DNA of 57,222 bases from JBGCDD01 sp045105075 (GTDB taxonomy: Bacteria > Pseudomonadota > Alphaproteobacteria > Rhodobacterales > Rhodobacteraceae), in NCBI GenBank assembly GCA_045105075.1, contig JBGCDD010000005.1, positions 1-57,222 of the forward strand. Direction: 5' to 3'. The notes beneath the pieces are model-generated. The model was given only the letters and a program-made list of their open reading frames with translations. It was not told where the DNA came from and did not search any database. This document shows, in pieces, positions 34,072-43,069 of this stretch (positions within the stretch are counted from its first letter, which is position 1; the number at the start of each line of letters is the position of its first letter). Both the position numbers and the translations under genes were made by a program.

Positions 34072-35375
34072 CGCCCATGCCCCTTATCTTTGCTGCCACT
34101 TGCGACATTGCCGGCAAGGTCCGCGGCAAGGCCTTTCCTGCCGATCAACTCGAAAAGCGCCTGTCGCGCGGTGTTGGCTGGGTGCCCACAAATGTGCAAA
34201 TCACCTGCTTTGATAGCATCGCCGACAGCCCGTTTGGCGCGCTTGGCGATCTGCTGCTGGTGCCTGACCCAAACGCCGAGGCAAATATCGACTTCGGCAC
34301 TGGGTCGTCGCAACATTTCATGCTGGGCGACATCGTAACACTCGAAGGCGCGCCGTGGTCGTTTTGCACACGCCACATTCTGCGCACCGCCCTGGATCGG
34401 CTTTACAGCTTGTCAGGCGCCCGGCTGTTTTCCGCATTCGAACATGAATTTCAGCTCAAGGGCGCCGGTCTGGCCAATGAAGGTTTTGGCCGTTCCGGCT
34501 TTGAATCCCAACGACAATTGCTCGAATCCGTGATGGGTGCGTTGCGCGCCGTCGGGCTCAATCCCGACAGCATCATGAAAGAATACGGTCCCAACCAGTT
34601 CGAAGTTGTCATCGCCCCCGAACTTGGGTTGCGATCGGCGGACGCGGCCACAATGGTGCGCGAACTGACCCGCTCAGCCGCGCGCGCGCAGGCCCAAGAG
34701 GCTACGTTCACGCCCATTCAAGACACCGCGTCAGTCGGCAACGGCGTACACATCCACCTCAGCTTTCAGGACGACAACGGCGCCCCCCTAACCTATGATG
34801 TGAACGGCGCTTGCGGCATGTCAAAGCTGGCCGGCGCCTTTGCGGGCGGCGTGCTGAAATACCTGCCGAGCATCCTCGCGCTGACCGCACCCTCCGTGGT
34901 GTCCTATGAACGCCTCACCCCGCACCGCTGGTCGGCGGCCTACAACAACCTTGGGTTCCGCGACCGCGAAGCATCGCTGCGCATCTGCCCGGTCACCGCC
35001 AAAGATCCCACAGGCATCGCGCGGCAATTCAATCTGGAATACCGGGCCGCAGACGCCGCTGCCAGCCCGCACCTTGCCCTTGCGGCCGTTGTGCATGCCG
35101 GATGCCAGGGCATCCAGGACGGGCTCGACGCACCCGAAGCCACCCAAGACGACCTGTCACTATTGAGCGCGTCAGATCTGGCCGCTCGCGGCTACGTGCG
35201 CTTGCCGACATCCCTGGGCGAAGCCTTGGACGCCTTTGGCTCAAACAAGACCGTCACAGGGTGGTTCGGCGCCGATTTCGCACCGGTTTACCGCGCCCAC
35301 AAAGAAGCCGAAATCGCCCACACCGCCGAAATGGACATCAAAGCCAAATGCGCGGCCTACGCCGAAACCTACTGA
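34068..35375 (+). CDS. glutamine-synthetase-like ligase (435 aa)
   Basis: Glutamine synthetase superfamily: N-terminal beta-grasp, then a catalytic domain with AFEHEFQ (metal-binding E-x-E), KEYGPNQFEVVIAP, NGVHIHLSF (ATP/metal His), and YERLTPHRWSAAYNNLGFRDREASLRICP near the phosphate site. The ATG at 34068 follows AAGGAG and overlaps the regulator stop by 4 bp; longer frames upstream are artefacts. It is shorter than housekeeping GlnA and resembles gamma-glutamyl-amine or polyamine ligases. It could either capture ammonia from the amidases or gamma-glutamylate an amine, and the sequence does not decide which. Confidence 0.9.
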   Translation: MTPMPLIFAATCDIAGKVRGKAFPADQLEKRLSRGVGWVPTNVQITCFDSIADSPFGALGDLLLVPDPNAEANIDFGTGSSQHFMLGDIVTLEGAPWSFCTRHILRTALDRLYSLSGARLFSAFEHEFQLKGAGLANEGFGRSGFESQRQLLESVMGALRAVGLNPDSIMKEYGPNQFEVVIAPELGLRSADAATMVRELTRSAARAQAQEATFTPIQDTASVGNGVHIHLSFQDDNGAPLTYDVNGACGMSKLAGAFAGGVLKYLPSILALTAPSVVSYERLTPHRWSAAYNNLGFRDREASLRICPVTAKDPTGIARQFNLEYRAADAAASPHLALAAVVHAGCQGIQDGLDAPEATQDDLSLLSASDLAARGYVRLPTSLGEALDAFGSNKTVTGWFGADFAPVYRAHKEAEIAHTAEMDIKAKCAAYAETY

Positions 35376-35833
35376 TCCTCAGATCCTGTACAAACCGGCC
35401 TTGACAAACAATAGCTCCGAGACGGCAGCATACCAAGCGATCGCACGGCTCCGGCCCAAAGGTCAGCCAACAGCATCGTTGAACACCTTCAAACCACAGG
35501 ATTAGCTCACCCAGAGCTTGTCGTATCTAGTAGAATAACGCGTCGCACCATCTTCAAAAGCAAAAACGGCTGCCAGCCAAAAAGCTTATCTCGAAAATAC
35601 CCACCGCCGACGTTCCCAATCCCCGGTCGCCTTTTCCTCTTGCCAAAAATATCCCGGGGGTCCGGGGGCAGAGCCCCCGATAAGCCCCCGACGTCGTCGT
35701 CACGTCCAAACCAGAACGCGCCACAACTGCAGCATCCCAAAACACCGCTGGCACTGACCCACCCACCACAACGCTGCACAAATTCTGCACAGCTTCACCG
35801 CCTCGTCTGCACCACATGGCGCGACAAGGCAGC
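35376..35833. other. 458-bp gap before the exosortase gene, with a GC hairpin
   Basis: No convincing gene was seen. The start of the exosortase gene at 35834 is preferred to 35816. Near the middle lies a GC-rich hairpin with a run of C/G repeats either side (see the separate entry). Base composition and short hairpins fit an intergenic region with a transcription end for the ligase gene and a promoter for the exosortase gene, but no promoter boxes could be assigned with confidence. Confidence 0.4.
35663..35679. repeat. GC-rich hairpin, Rhodobacterales-type dispersed motif
   Basis: CGGGGGC (35663-35669) and GCCCCCG (35673-35679) pair perfectly around a 3-base AGA loop, and the preceding ATCCCGGGGGTC is the phrase that commonly accompanies this motif between genes in Rhodobacterales. 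It may serve as a bidirectional terminator. Another GC hairpin occurs at 14-26. Copy number outside this window was not checked. Confidence 0.5.
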
Positions 35834-37255
35834 ATGGAACAAAAACGCAATACCCCGCTTTGGATTGGCCTAACGGTCGCATCAGCTCTGTTGGCGATCG
35901 ATCCCATTCGCTGGCTTATGACCAGCTGGTACGACCCCTCCTACCAGTCCTACGGCGCACTCTTCTGTCTTGCGCTGGCAGTGCTGGTCGGGCTGTCCCT
36001 GAACAGCTCTCATCCCCAGGGGCCACCCCGAACCGGGCGCGTTTTTGTTCTTTTTCTTTTGGCCGCGTTGATCCGACTGGCCGGTCAGCTTCTGGCCATC
36101 AACGTGCTCAGTGCGCTGGCTTTGGCGCTGGATGTCTTCGCCCTTGCCAGCGTGCTGCGCCTCGATCAGCGCAAATTGGCACTGTCACCGGGCTGGATGG
36201 CGGTGTTTTTCCTGTTTGCATTGCCGCTGGCGCCGATTCTGCAGCGGGTGGCGGGCTTTCCACTGCAAATGATCTCGGCAGAAGTGGCGTGCGCGATGCT
36301 GTCGCCCCTCTTTGGCGATCTGCTTTGCGAGGGCGTGCGCCTGCGCGTCAATGGCGTCGATGTGCTGGTCGATCTGCCCTGCTCGGGTGCCTCTGGGCTG
36401 ATCTTAATGGCCAGCCTTTGGACCTTTCTCAACGTCATTTACCGCTCCAGTCTGGGGCCCGCTTTGGCCGGCGGAATGGTCGTACTGATCGTGGCTATTC
36501 TGGGCAATGCGCTGCGCATCAGCCTGTTGGCGGCCGGGCTTGGCGTTGGTGTCGACACCATGGAGCCGGTGCTACACACCGCCATCGGCCTGTTCACTCT
36601 GTTCGTTTCTGCCCTGCCTGTCTTGCTGTTCTATCGCCCCAAACCCCAGGCTTTTCGCCCAGCGCGCATGCAATACATCACAGTGCCGCGCGTGCTGCAG
36701 ATCCCGGTGGCCGCGCTGGCAATCCTGGCCGCCTTGGCGATTGTGAACGCGCCCAAAACGCCGGTTGATATCTCCGCCGCCGTTGTCGCAGCTGACCTGC
36801 CAGCGCAGCTGCTGGGGGCACGCGCGCAGACCATCGCGCTCAGCCCGACCGAGGAGCGTTTTTTTACCACCTACGGCGGCACCGCACAAAAGGTTCAGTA
36901 CGGGCCAATGGGGCTGAACATTGTGCGCACCGCCTCGCCTTTGCGCCACCTGCATTCGCCGGCCACCTGCCTTTTGGGCATGGGCTATGCCGTGCGCTTT
37001 CTGGGCACCCGTTACGATCCTGTACCCAGCTCAATTTATGAAGCCACCGGTCCGGACGGACGTGTTTGGACCGTCGCCGTGAGTTTCGTGTCTGATGACG
37101 GCCAGCAAACCGCCAGCGTCGGCGAGGCTGTCTGGAGCTGGCTGAACGGCGCCTCGCAAAGCTGGCAATCCGTTCAACGCATCACCCTGAAATCCCTTTC
37201 CGACCCCGACCGCATCACCTTCGAGCGGGCCGCTCTGGCCGCGCTTGATCTGTAA
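35834..37255 (+). CDS. exosortase with C-terminal EpsI-like domain (XrtT-like)
   Basis: Membrane cysteine transpeptidase of the exosortase family. Seven to nine hydrophobic helices fill about residues 10-265. The catalytic triad is C183 in DLPCSGASGL, R228 in GNALRISLL and H248 in LHTAIGLF. Residues about 285-473 form a single-anchored EpsI/DUF3485-like periplasmic domain with the LHSPATCLLGMGY motif (H374, C379). The ATG at 35834 follows AAGG; one at 35816 would add six residues. It lies 19 bp before its probable substrate, the VIT/vWA protein. A dedicated exosortase paired with one adjacent target resembles the XrtT type as I recall it; the subtype was not verified. Confidence 0.88.
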   Translation: MEQKRNTPLWIGLTVASALLAIDPIRWLMTSWYDPSYQSYGALFCLALAVLVGLSLNSSHPQGPPRTGRVFVLFLLAALIRLAGQLLAINVLSALALALDVFALASVLRLDQRKLALSPGWMAVFFLFALPLAPILQRVAGFPLQMISAEVACAMLSPLFGDLLCEGVRLRVNGVDVLVDLPCSGASGLILMASLWTFLNVIYRSSLGPALAGGMVVLIVAILGNALRISLLAAGLGVGVDTMEPVLHTAIGLFTLFVSALPVLLFYRPKPQAFRPARMQYITVPRVLQIPVAALAILAALAIVNAPKTPVDISAAVVAADLPAQLLGARAQTIALSPTEERFFTTYGGTAQKVQYGPMGLNIVRTASPLRHLHSPATCLLGMGYAVRFLGTRYDPVPSSIYEATGPDGRVWTVAVSFVSDDGQQTASVGEAVWSWLNGASQSWQSVQRITLKSLSDPDRITFERAALAALDL

Positions 37256-37274
37256 AAACCAAATGAGGACCAAT

Positions 37275-39287
37275 ATGCGACTTTTTCTTTTCCTGACCCC
37301 GATTTTCTGTCTCGGCAGCGCCGTTGCGACAATGGCGCAGGACATCGCCGGGCGCGTTGTCGCCGATCTGGCCGGCACGCCTTACGAACTGCCCCTGCTT
37401 GACAGTAACATCAGTGTCGACATCCAGGGCGACATGGCCACTGTTGCGATCACCCAGCGCTTTATCAACGATGCCCATCTGCCGCTTGAGGCCGAATACC
37501 TGTTCCCACTGAACCAAAATGCAGCGGTTTTTGGCATGCAAATGCGGGTCGGTGACGAGGTCATTCGCGCAAAGATTCGTGAAAAGGCCGCCGCCGAAGC
37601 CGAATTCTCCCAGGCCAAACAAGACGGCAAAGCGGCCGCGCTTTTGACCCAGCACCGCCCTAACATGTTCACCCAGCGCATCGCCAATCTGATGCCCGGA
37701 TTGCCGATCACAGTGACCCTGCGCTATGTGCAGATGGTGCCAAAGCTGGACGGTCAGCACCAGCTGGTGATCCCTTTGATCGTCGGGCCGCGCTATCAAA
37801 ACGAGCCGACGCCCGCGATTGATTTGGTCAACGACGCGCCCAATCAGCCCGCCAACACCTGGACCGTCGCCGATGTGCCAGCCTATCCAAAGGTCGCCGG
37901 GCTTGATCTGCCCGACACGGTGACCTCCGAGCGGGTGTCGCTTGACCTTACCCTGACCAGCGCCGTGTCAGTGCATGATTTTGGCAGCACCACCCACCCG
38001 CTGACCATTCAAACCGGTGAAAATGGGTTGACGGCACAGTTCGAACAGGGCCGCGTGCTGGACAACCGGGATCTGGTCATAGGGTTTCATCTCGGCGGCG
38101 AAAAACTCGAAGCCGCAAGCCTGTCGCACACCGATGAGCGCGGCGGCTTTCTGTCGCTGATGGTTGAACCACCCGCCGTGGCGGACGCGGCCACCATCAC
38201 CCCGCGCGAGCTGGTCTTTGTGCTGGACACCTCGGGATCAATGGGCGGCTTGCCGATGCAGGCCAGCAAACAGTTCATGGACACTGCACTGCGCGAATTG
38301 CGCCCGGATGATTACTTTCGCATCATTCCCTTTGCCAACCACACCCAGACGTTCGCGGGCGGTTCAACCCCCGCCACCCCCGGCAATATCCGCAAAGCGC
38401 GCGCCTATGTGGACCAGCTGCGCACCGGCGGCGGCACCGAGATTGACAACGCCATTCGCACCGCCTTTGGCACCCAGCAACCGAAAGACACATTGCGCAT
38501 CGTGGTTTTTCTGAGTGATGGCTACATCGGCAATGAAGCGCGGGTGCTGAACACCATTTCTGATCAAATCGGCCAGGCGCGGATCTATGCGTTTGGCATC
38601 GGCAATGCGGTGAACCGCTATCTGCTGGATGCAATGGCAGATGAGGGGCGCGGTTATGCGCGCTATATTGGGGTGGATGAAGAGGCCAATGACGTCGCGC
38701 AAATGCTTGCCGCCAATCTGAAATCCCCGGTGTTGACGGACATCACCGTTGATTGGGGCGATCTTGAGGTCAGCGATGTCACCCCATCGCGCTTTCCCGA
38801 CCTGTTTGCCGGCAACAGCCTGCGCATCTATGCCCGCCACACCGGAACGGGGGCGCATGACATCACGCTCAAAGGCCTGGTGCAGGGACGTGTGGCCGAA
38901 ATGCCGGTAAAGCTGATCCTGACAGACGCCAAAGACGATGCGGCCCTGCCTTTGATCTGGGCGCGCACCCGAATTGCGGCCCTCACCCGGCAGGTCGCCA
39001 TCGGCCAGACCCCACAGCGTGCCAATGACGAGATCACCCGACTGGGGTTGGATTTTTCACTCCAGACACGAAACACGTCCTTTGTCGCCGTGTCCGAGCG
39101 CACCGTGAACACCCCCGGACAAGAGGTCAAAGTGGTAGGCGTGGCGTTGCCGATGGTGTCAGGCGTGCCCCAGACCGCCTATGGGTCGGGTTTCGCAGGG
39201 TCTTCTTCGCCCGAGCCGGAAGCCATCCTTGGCTTTCTCAACCTCGCAGTGATGACCCTGATCGGCCTGCGCCGGCGCAGACGCTGA
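37275..39287 (+). CDS. VIT/von Willebrand factor A protein with PEP-CTERM-like sorting tail
   Basis: Secreted protein of 670 aa. A signal peptide ends near residue 21. The VIT domain occupies about residues 25-160 (ISVDIQGDMATVAITQRF; LEAEYLFPLNQNAAV). The vWA domain, about residues 312-480, has the MIDAS VLDTSGSMGG starting at about residue 316, GGGTEIDNAI, and VFLSDGYIGNE. The last 27 residues form a sorting signal: SSPEPEAILG, a hydrophobic helix, then an all-basic GLRRRRR end. The ATG at 37275 follows TGAGGAC. It lies 19 bp after the exosortase, so it is the obvious substrate. I infer processing at the PEP-like site and anchoring or secretion at the envelope. Confidence 0.9.
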   Translation: MRLFLFLTPIFCLGSAVATMAQDIAGRVVADLAGTPYELPLLDSNISVDIQGDMATVAITQRFINDAHLPLEAEYLFPLNQNAAVFGMQMRVGDEVIRAKIREKAAAEAEFSQAKQDGKAAALLTQHRPNMFTQRIANLMPGLPITVTLRYVQMVPKLDGQHQLVIPLIVGPRYQNEPTPAIDLVNDAPNQPANTWTVADVPAYPKVAGLDLPDTVTSERVSLDLTLTSAVSVHDFGSTTHPLTIQTGENGLTAQFEQGRVLDNRDLVIGFHLGGEKLEAASLSHTDERGGFLSLMVEPPAVADAATITPRELVFVLDTSGSMGGLPMQASKQFMDTALRELRPDDYFRIIPFANHTQTFAGGSTPATPGNIRKARAYVDQLRTGGGTEIDNAIRTAFGTQQPKDTLRIVVFLSDGYIGNEARVLNTISDQIGQARIYAFGIGNAVNRYLLDAMADEGRGYARYIGVDEEANDVAQMLAANLKSPVLTDITVDWGDLEVSDVTPSRFPDLFAGNSLRIYARHTGTGAHDITLKGLVQGRVAEMPVKLILTDAKDDAALPLIWARTRIAALTRQVAIGQTPQRANDEITRLGLDFSLQTRNTSFVAVSERTVNTPGQEVKVVGVALPMVSGVPQTAYGSGFAGSSSPEPEAILGFLNLAVMTLIGLRRRRR

Positions 39288-39322
39288 CTGGACAAACCCC
39301 CTTCAAATTGCAAAGAAATCCC

Positions 39323-40003
39323 ATGGCCGCCCGTATTCTGATCACCGATGACGACCCTCATATCCGCGATGTTGTGCGCATTGCTGCCAGCGCCGCCGGA
39401 TATGAAACCCGCGAGGCGGCCGATGGGCAGTTCGCCCAGACCCAGCTGGGACGCGAGACCATTGACCTTGTGGTGCTTGATATCGGCATGCCGCAGATGG
39501 ACGGTTTTGAGTGCTGCAAGGAAATCCGCGCCAGATCGAACGTGCCGATCCTGTTTCTGACAGCTCAGGATGACGAAGTTGATCGGGTTCTGGGCTTTCA
39601 ACTGGGCGGCGATGACTTTGTTGCCAAACCGTTTAGCCCGCGCGAGCTGATCTTGCGGATCAAGGCCATTCTGGCGCGCGGCAAACCGGACCAAGAAACG
39701 ACCCTAAGCTATGGCCAGCTGGAAATGGACCCTGCCCGTCACAGCTGTCGGGTGGGGTCCAGCGAAATGGCCCTGACTGCGACCGAGTTTTCGCTGCTGC
39801 GTCAATTGCTGGAACGCCCCGATCATGTCTTTGATCGCAATCATCTGATTGACGGCGTTTACGGCGCAAATTCCACACTGTCGGGGCGCACGGTCGACAG
39901 CCATGTGCGCAACATCCGAACCAAAGCCGCCAAGCTGGGCTGCGATGATATCATCACAACGGTGCACGGTGTTGGTGTGAAACTGGGCGCGTGCAGCCTG
40001 TGA
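39323..40003 (+). CDS. OmpR-family response regulator
   Basis: Receiver domain (about residues 1-115) with acidic DDD at residues 9-11, phospho-acceptor D53 in LVVLDIGMPQ, FLTA and conserved KPF near residue 100. A winged-helix DNA-binding domain follows (about residues 130-226; LTATEFSLLRQLLERPDHVFDR; GRTVDSHVRNIR). The ATG at 39323 (MAARILITDDD) is chosen; an upstream TTG at 39308 is weaker. It has 226 aa and is translationally coupled to the kinase through a GTGA overlap. It probably regulates the exosortase/vWA genes or the envelope response that uses them; this is inferred from linkage. Confidence 0.93.
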   Translation: MAARILITDDDPHIRDVVRIAASAAGYETREAADGQFAQTQLGRETIDLVVLDIGMPQMDGFECCKEIRARSNVPILFLTAQDDEVDRVLGFQLGGDDFVAKPFSPRELILRIKAILARGKPDQETTLSYGQLEMDPARHSCRVGSSEMALTATEFSLLRQLLERPDHVFDRNHLIDGVYGANSTLSGRTVDSHVRNIRTKAAKLGCDDIITTVHGVGVKLGACSL

Positions 40004-41535
40004 CCCCCGTCCCCAAAAAGTGGCGCCCGTCAATGGCAATGGTTGTCGCTGTGATTTGCATCGCTTTGATTTCAGTGCCGCTGGTGGCGTTGCTGGCGGT
40101 GCGGCTGACGTCCAACCAATTCGTGCGCGAAACCGAACAATCGCTGATCCAGCAGGGCGCGATCTTTGCGGAATTCTACGGCGAACAGTTTCTGAGCCAA
40201 CCCGGACCACCACTCGGCGTTCCGCTGGATGGCGCGATGGTGCGCCATTGGAACGCCAATCTGCACCCCGTGCGGTCTCAGCTGAATGTGCGTGCCAATT
40301 CTGTGTTGGAAACCCGCCCTGATGGCGTTGCTGTGAGCACGCCGGTTGATCCCCGCCACGCGGCGATTGTGCCTGCTTTGTTAAAGATTGCCCGCGGCGC
40401 CCGGCGTACGACTTTGGCGGGTGTGGTGTTTCTGGATCACACCGGGCGCGAGCTGAATGCGCCGGGCGCGCCGTCGCTGGCCGCATTGCCCGAAGTCCAA
40501 ACCGTGCTGATGGGTCGGATTGGCGCAGCGCTCAGATCGCGCGGTGATGATTACGACCCGCACCCGTTTTCGTCGTTGAGCCGCGACACCGGGTTTCGCG
40601 TGTTCGTCACCTATCCGGTGATCGTGCAAGACCGTGTGATCGGCGCGATCTACCTGTCGCGCACGCCTCTCAATCTGGGCAAATTCCTGTTTCAGGAACG
40701 TCATGCGTTGATGACCATGCTGGTGACCACGGCGATCGGTGCGACGCTGATTGGCCTGCTGTTGTTGCGCCTGATCTCTGGGCCGATCCATGCCTTGCGC
40801 GATGCCTCGCGCGCGGTGGCCGCCGAACGTCTACCGATTGCGCCATCGACGGTGCATTACGGGTTGCGCGAACTGGCTGAACTTGGAGACAGCGTCGCGT
40901 CGATGGCGGGCACATTGTCCAAACGCAACCAGGAGGTTTCGACCTATGCCGATCACGTGACACACGAGCTGAAGTCGCCCGTGACGGTGATTGTCGGTGC
41001 GGCCGAGCTGCTGCAAGGCGATGGGCTGGATCCCGAAAACCGCGCAAAACTGCTCAGCAACATCGAAGTTGAAGGGCGCCGCATGGACCGCTTGCTCAGC
41101 CGGTTGCGCCAAGCCACGCGCATGCGCACCCGGCAAGACACAGCCCCCGGTACACTGGCGCAGATGCTGCCCCGGCTTGACGGGCTGCGCGTGGTGCTGG
41201 ACGCCGCGCCGGACACCACAGTGCCGATTTCGACCGAACATGGTGAAATGATCCTGTTGCATATGGCGCAGAACTCAGCCGCCCATGGCGCGCAGGTGCT
41301 GACGATAAGCTATGCCAACTCGGTGCTTCGCATTTGCGATGACGGCGACGGGATCGACAACCGCGATGTGGCGCGCGTCACCACGCCGTTTTTCACCACC
41401 CGGCGCGATCAGGGTGGCACTGGCATGGGCCTGTCGATTGTGGCGGCTATTCTGGCCAATTACGACGCCACACTCGCCTGTTTGCCCAGCGACGCAGGCG
41501 CCGTGTTTGAGATCGATTTTGCGCAGCGCGATTGA
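40000..41535 (+). CDS. CreC-like sensor histidine kinase
   Basis: The start GTG at 40000 overlaps the regulator's TGA; a GTG at 39991 is an in-frame alternative that adds three residues. A first membrane helix (about residues 12-34) and a second (about residues 240-262) bracket a periplasmic sensor domain of about 200 residues. HAMP, HisKA H-box VTHELKSPVT, N-box-like MAQNSAAHG, G1 DDGDGID, and G2 GGTGMGLSI follow. It has 511 aa. It is the cognate partner of the preceding regulator. The large periplasmic domain could sense the envelope where the sorted vWA protein acts. Confidence 0.92.
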   Translation: MTPVPKKWRPSMAMVVAVICIALISVPLVALLAVRLTSNQFVRETEQSLIQQGAIFAEFYGEQFLSQPGPPLGVPLDGAMVRHWNANLHPVRSQLNVRANSVLETRPDGVAVSTPVDPRHAAIVPALLKIARGARRTTLAGVVFLDHTGRELNAPGAPSLAALPEVQTVLMGRIGAALRSRGDDYDPHPFSSLSRDTGFRVFVTYPVIVQDRVIGAIYLSRTPLNLGKFLFQERHALMTMLVTTAIGATLIGLLLLRLISGPIHALRDASRAVAAERLPIAPSTVHYGLRELAELGDSVASMAGTLSKRNQEVSTYADHVTHELKSPVTVIVGAAELLQGDGLDPENRAKLLSNIEVEGRRMDRLLSRLRQATRMRTRQDTAPGTLAQMLPRLDGLRVVLDAAPDTTVPISTEHGEMILLHMAQNSAAHGAQVLTISYANSVLRICDDGDGIDNRDVARVTTPFFTTRRDQGGTGMGLSIVAAILANYDATLACLPSDAGAVFEIDFAQRD

Positions 41536-41569
41536 ACACTCAACACCGCGGCACGGGCATTTGCCCCGA

Positions 41570-42385
41570 TCAGCCCTCGGCGCGTTTCATCATTTGATGC
41601 TCGTCTTCGATCAAACCGATTTTCCAATAGCCCGAAATATAGGTATCAGCGCGCGGGATCTTCTTGTCGTTGGCCAAAAAGCCGCGCAGCGCACGGATCA
41701 CGCCCGACTCGCCAGCAATGCAGGTCTGCACCCGTCCTTCGGGCCAGTCTAGCGCGCGGACAAAGGTTTCCTGGGCATCAGAGGCGGTCAGCGGATCCGG
41801 GTGTACCACCCAATGGGCTTGGATTCCCGCAGGCATATCAATCTCTTGGCGGTCTGCTTGCGACGTTACCTCAAAAATTGCAATGCCTTTGGCATCCCGC
41901 GGCATCGCCTCGAGCGCGGCCGCCGCCACCGGGATCGCTGACGGATCTGCGGCCACCAGATACCAGTCTGCATCAAAATGGGCGAGCTTTGGCGTGCTTG
42001 GTCCGGCAAAACCCAGAAAGTCGCCCGGTTTTGCGTGACTGGCCCAACGCGACGCAGGCCCGTTATCGCCATGGGCGACGAAATCAATGCTCAACTCTTG
42101 GGTGTCTGCGTCAAATTTGCGAACGGTATAGGTGCGCTTGACAGGCGCAGGGCCACCGGACAGACGCTGCCCAAAGCGCTGTTTTGTTTCGTCCGGATCG
42201 GGGAACATCAACTTGCAATTGCCGCCCTCGCGCCCTTCTGGAAAACCGGCCAATTCGGGGCCGGCAAAGGTCACCCGGATCATGTTGGGCGTCAGATACC
42301 AAGCCTCTTTGACCACCAGAACCCGCGCACCGGGACGCCTAGACACGGCGTCAGGCGCCTTTTTCACTTTGGCAAGAACTGTCAT
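41570..42385 (-). CDS. siderophore-interacting protein, NAD(P)H-dependent ferric reductase
   Basis: SIP family (ViuB-like). An FAD-binding domain with the RTYTVRKFD flavin motif, LSIDFVAHGDNGPASRW and GPSTPK, then an NAD(P)H-binding domain with LVAADPSAIPVAAA and GESGVIRALRGFL and the terminal SGYWKIG signature. It reduces iron in ferric-siderophores in the cytoplasm. It has 271 aa. The 72 bp upstream (42386-42457) are AT-rich compared with the rest of the window, which would suit an iron-responsive promoter, but I could not identify a definite iron box. Confidence 0.93.
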   Translation of the reverse strand: MTVLAKVKKAPDAVSRRPGARVLVVKEAWYLTPNMIRVTFAGPELAGFPEGREGGNCKLMFPDPDETKQRFGQRLSGGPAPVKRTYTVRKFDADTQELSIDFVAHGDNGPASRWASHAKPGDFLGFAGPSTPKLAHFDADWYLVAADPSAIPVAAAALEAMPRDAKGIAIFEVTSQADRQEIDMPAGIQAHWVVHPDPLTASDAQETFVRALDWPEGRVQTCIAGESGVIRALRGFLANDKKIPRADTYISGYWKIGLIEDEHQMMKRAEG

Positions 42386-42457
42386 ATCTAGCGTATTCCT
42401 ATATCTTACTAATTTAATCAGAAATAGAGATTGCCCTGACCTTTTGCAAGACCACCT

Positions 42458-43061
42458 TCAGAATTTGCCGGAATTCCCCCACGCATCGCGCGGGCTGATC
42501 TCTTCTTCGTTCATCCAATGTTCGGCGATTTTGCCATCCGCAACACGGTAAAGATCAAACACTGCGACACTGTTTTCACCAATGCGTCTTTTGCCATATG
42601 TCGCAACGAAATCCCCCTGCCCGATCAACTGGAACAGCATTTCGTAAGCCCCGAAATCGGGCGAGGACAGCCAAGCCTGATAGCCCGCTCTCGCTGCACC
42701 GATTGGCGCACCAGATGCGGTTTCTGCGACGAAGGGAGAAATTGTGTCCCAATGTTCCAGGATCAGCCCGGCGGGATCGGTATAGAACAGATCCATCGTG
42801 ACCCATTGCGTGGCCCCCTCATTCAGCGATTGATAGGCGCTGCAAAACACCCAAGGACCGTCCTCAAAAATCCGCAGAATCACGATGTCAAGCACAGGGT
42901 TCCGCGCAACAATCGGCTCAAAGAAGGCCAAGAACCCTTCGGCCCTGTCAGCCACACCTGTTGAGTGTTTGGCCGGTGTATTTCAGCACGGCCTCACGCG
43001 CGTTGCCCCCGGCGATCCCTTCCAGATAGATGCCGCGCACGTTGTCTAAACCTTGTCCCAT
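42458..43061 (-). pseudogene. NTF2/SnoaL-like gene broken by a frameshift
   Basis: Reading from the ATG at 43061 (AAGGG upstream), the protein starts MGQGLDNVRGIYLEGIAGG and runs to KYTGQT, then leaves frame and stops at 42948. The remainder, GVADRAEGFLAFFEPIV onward to 42458, continues in another frame with no start of its own. Skipping one base in the CAAACAC tract near 42970 restores HSTGVADRAEGF, a phrase I know from this SnoaL-like family. Four residues normally found just before HSTGV appear to be missing, so an 11-bp deletion is likely. Alternatively it is an assembly error. The rest of the fold is intact. It follows a 71-codon ORF. Confidence 0.75.
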
Positions 43062-43069
43062 GATCGCCC

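Noticed and set aside
33867..35375. Longer version of the GS-like gene starting inside the regulator.
   Set aside because: The ATG at 34068 has AAGGAG and a 4-bp overlap with the regulator. The extra 67 N-terminal residues are translated regulator sequence in another frame.
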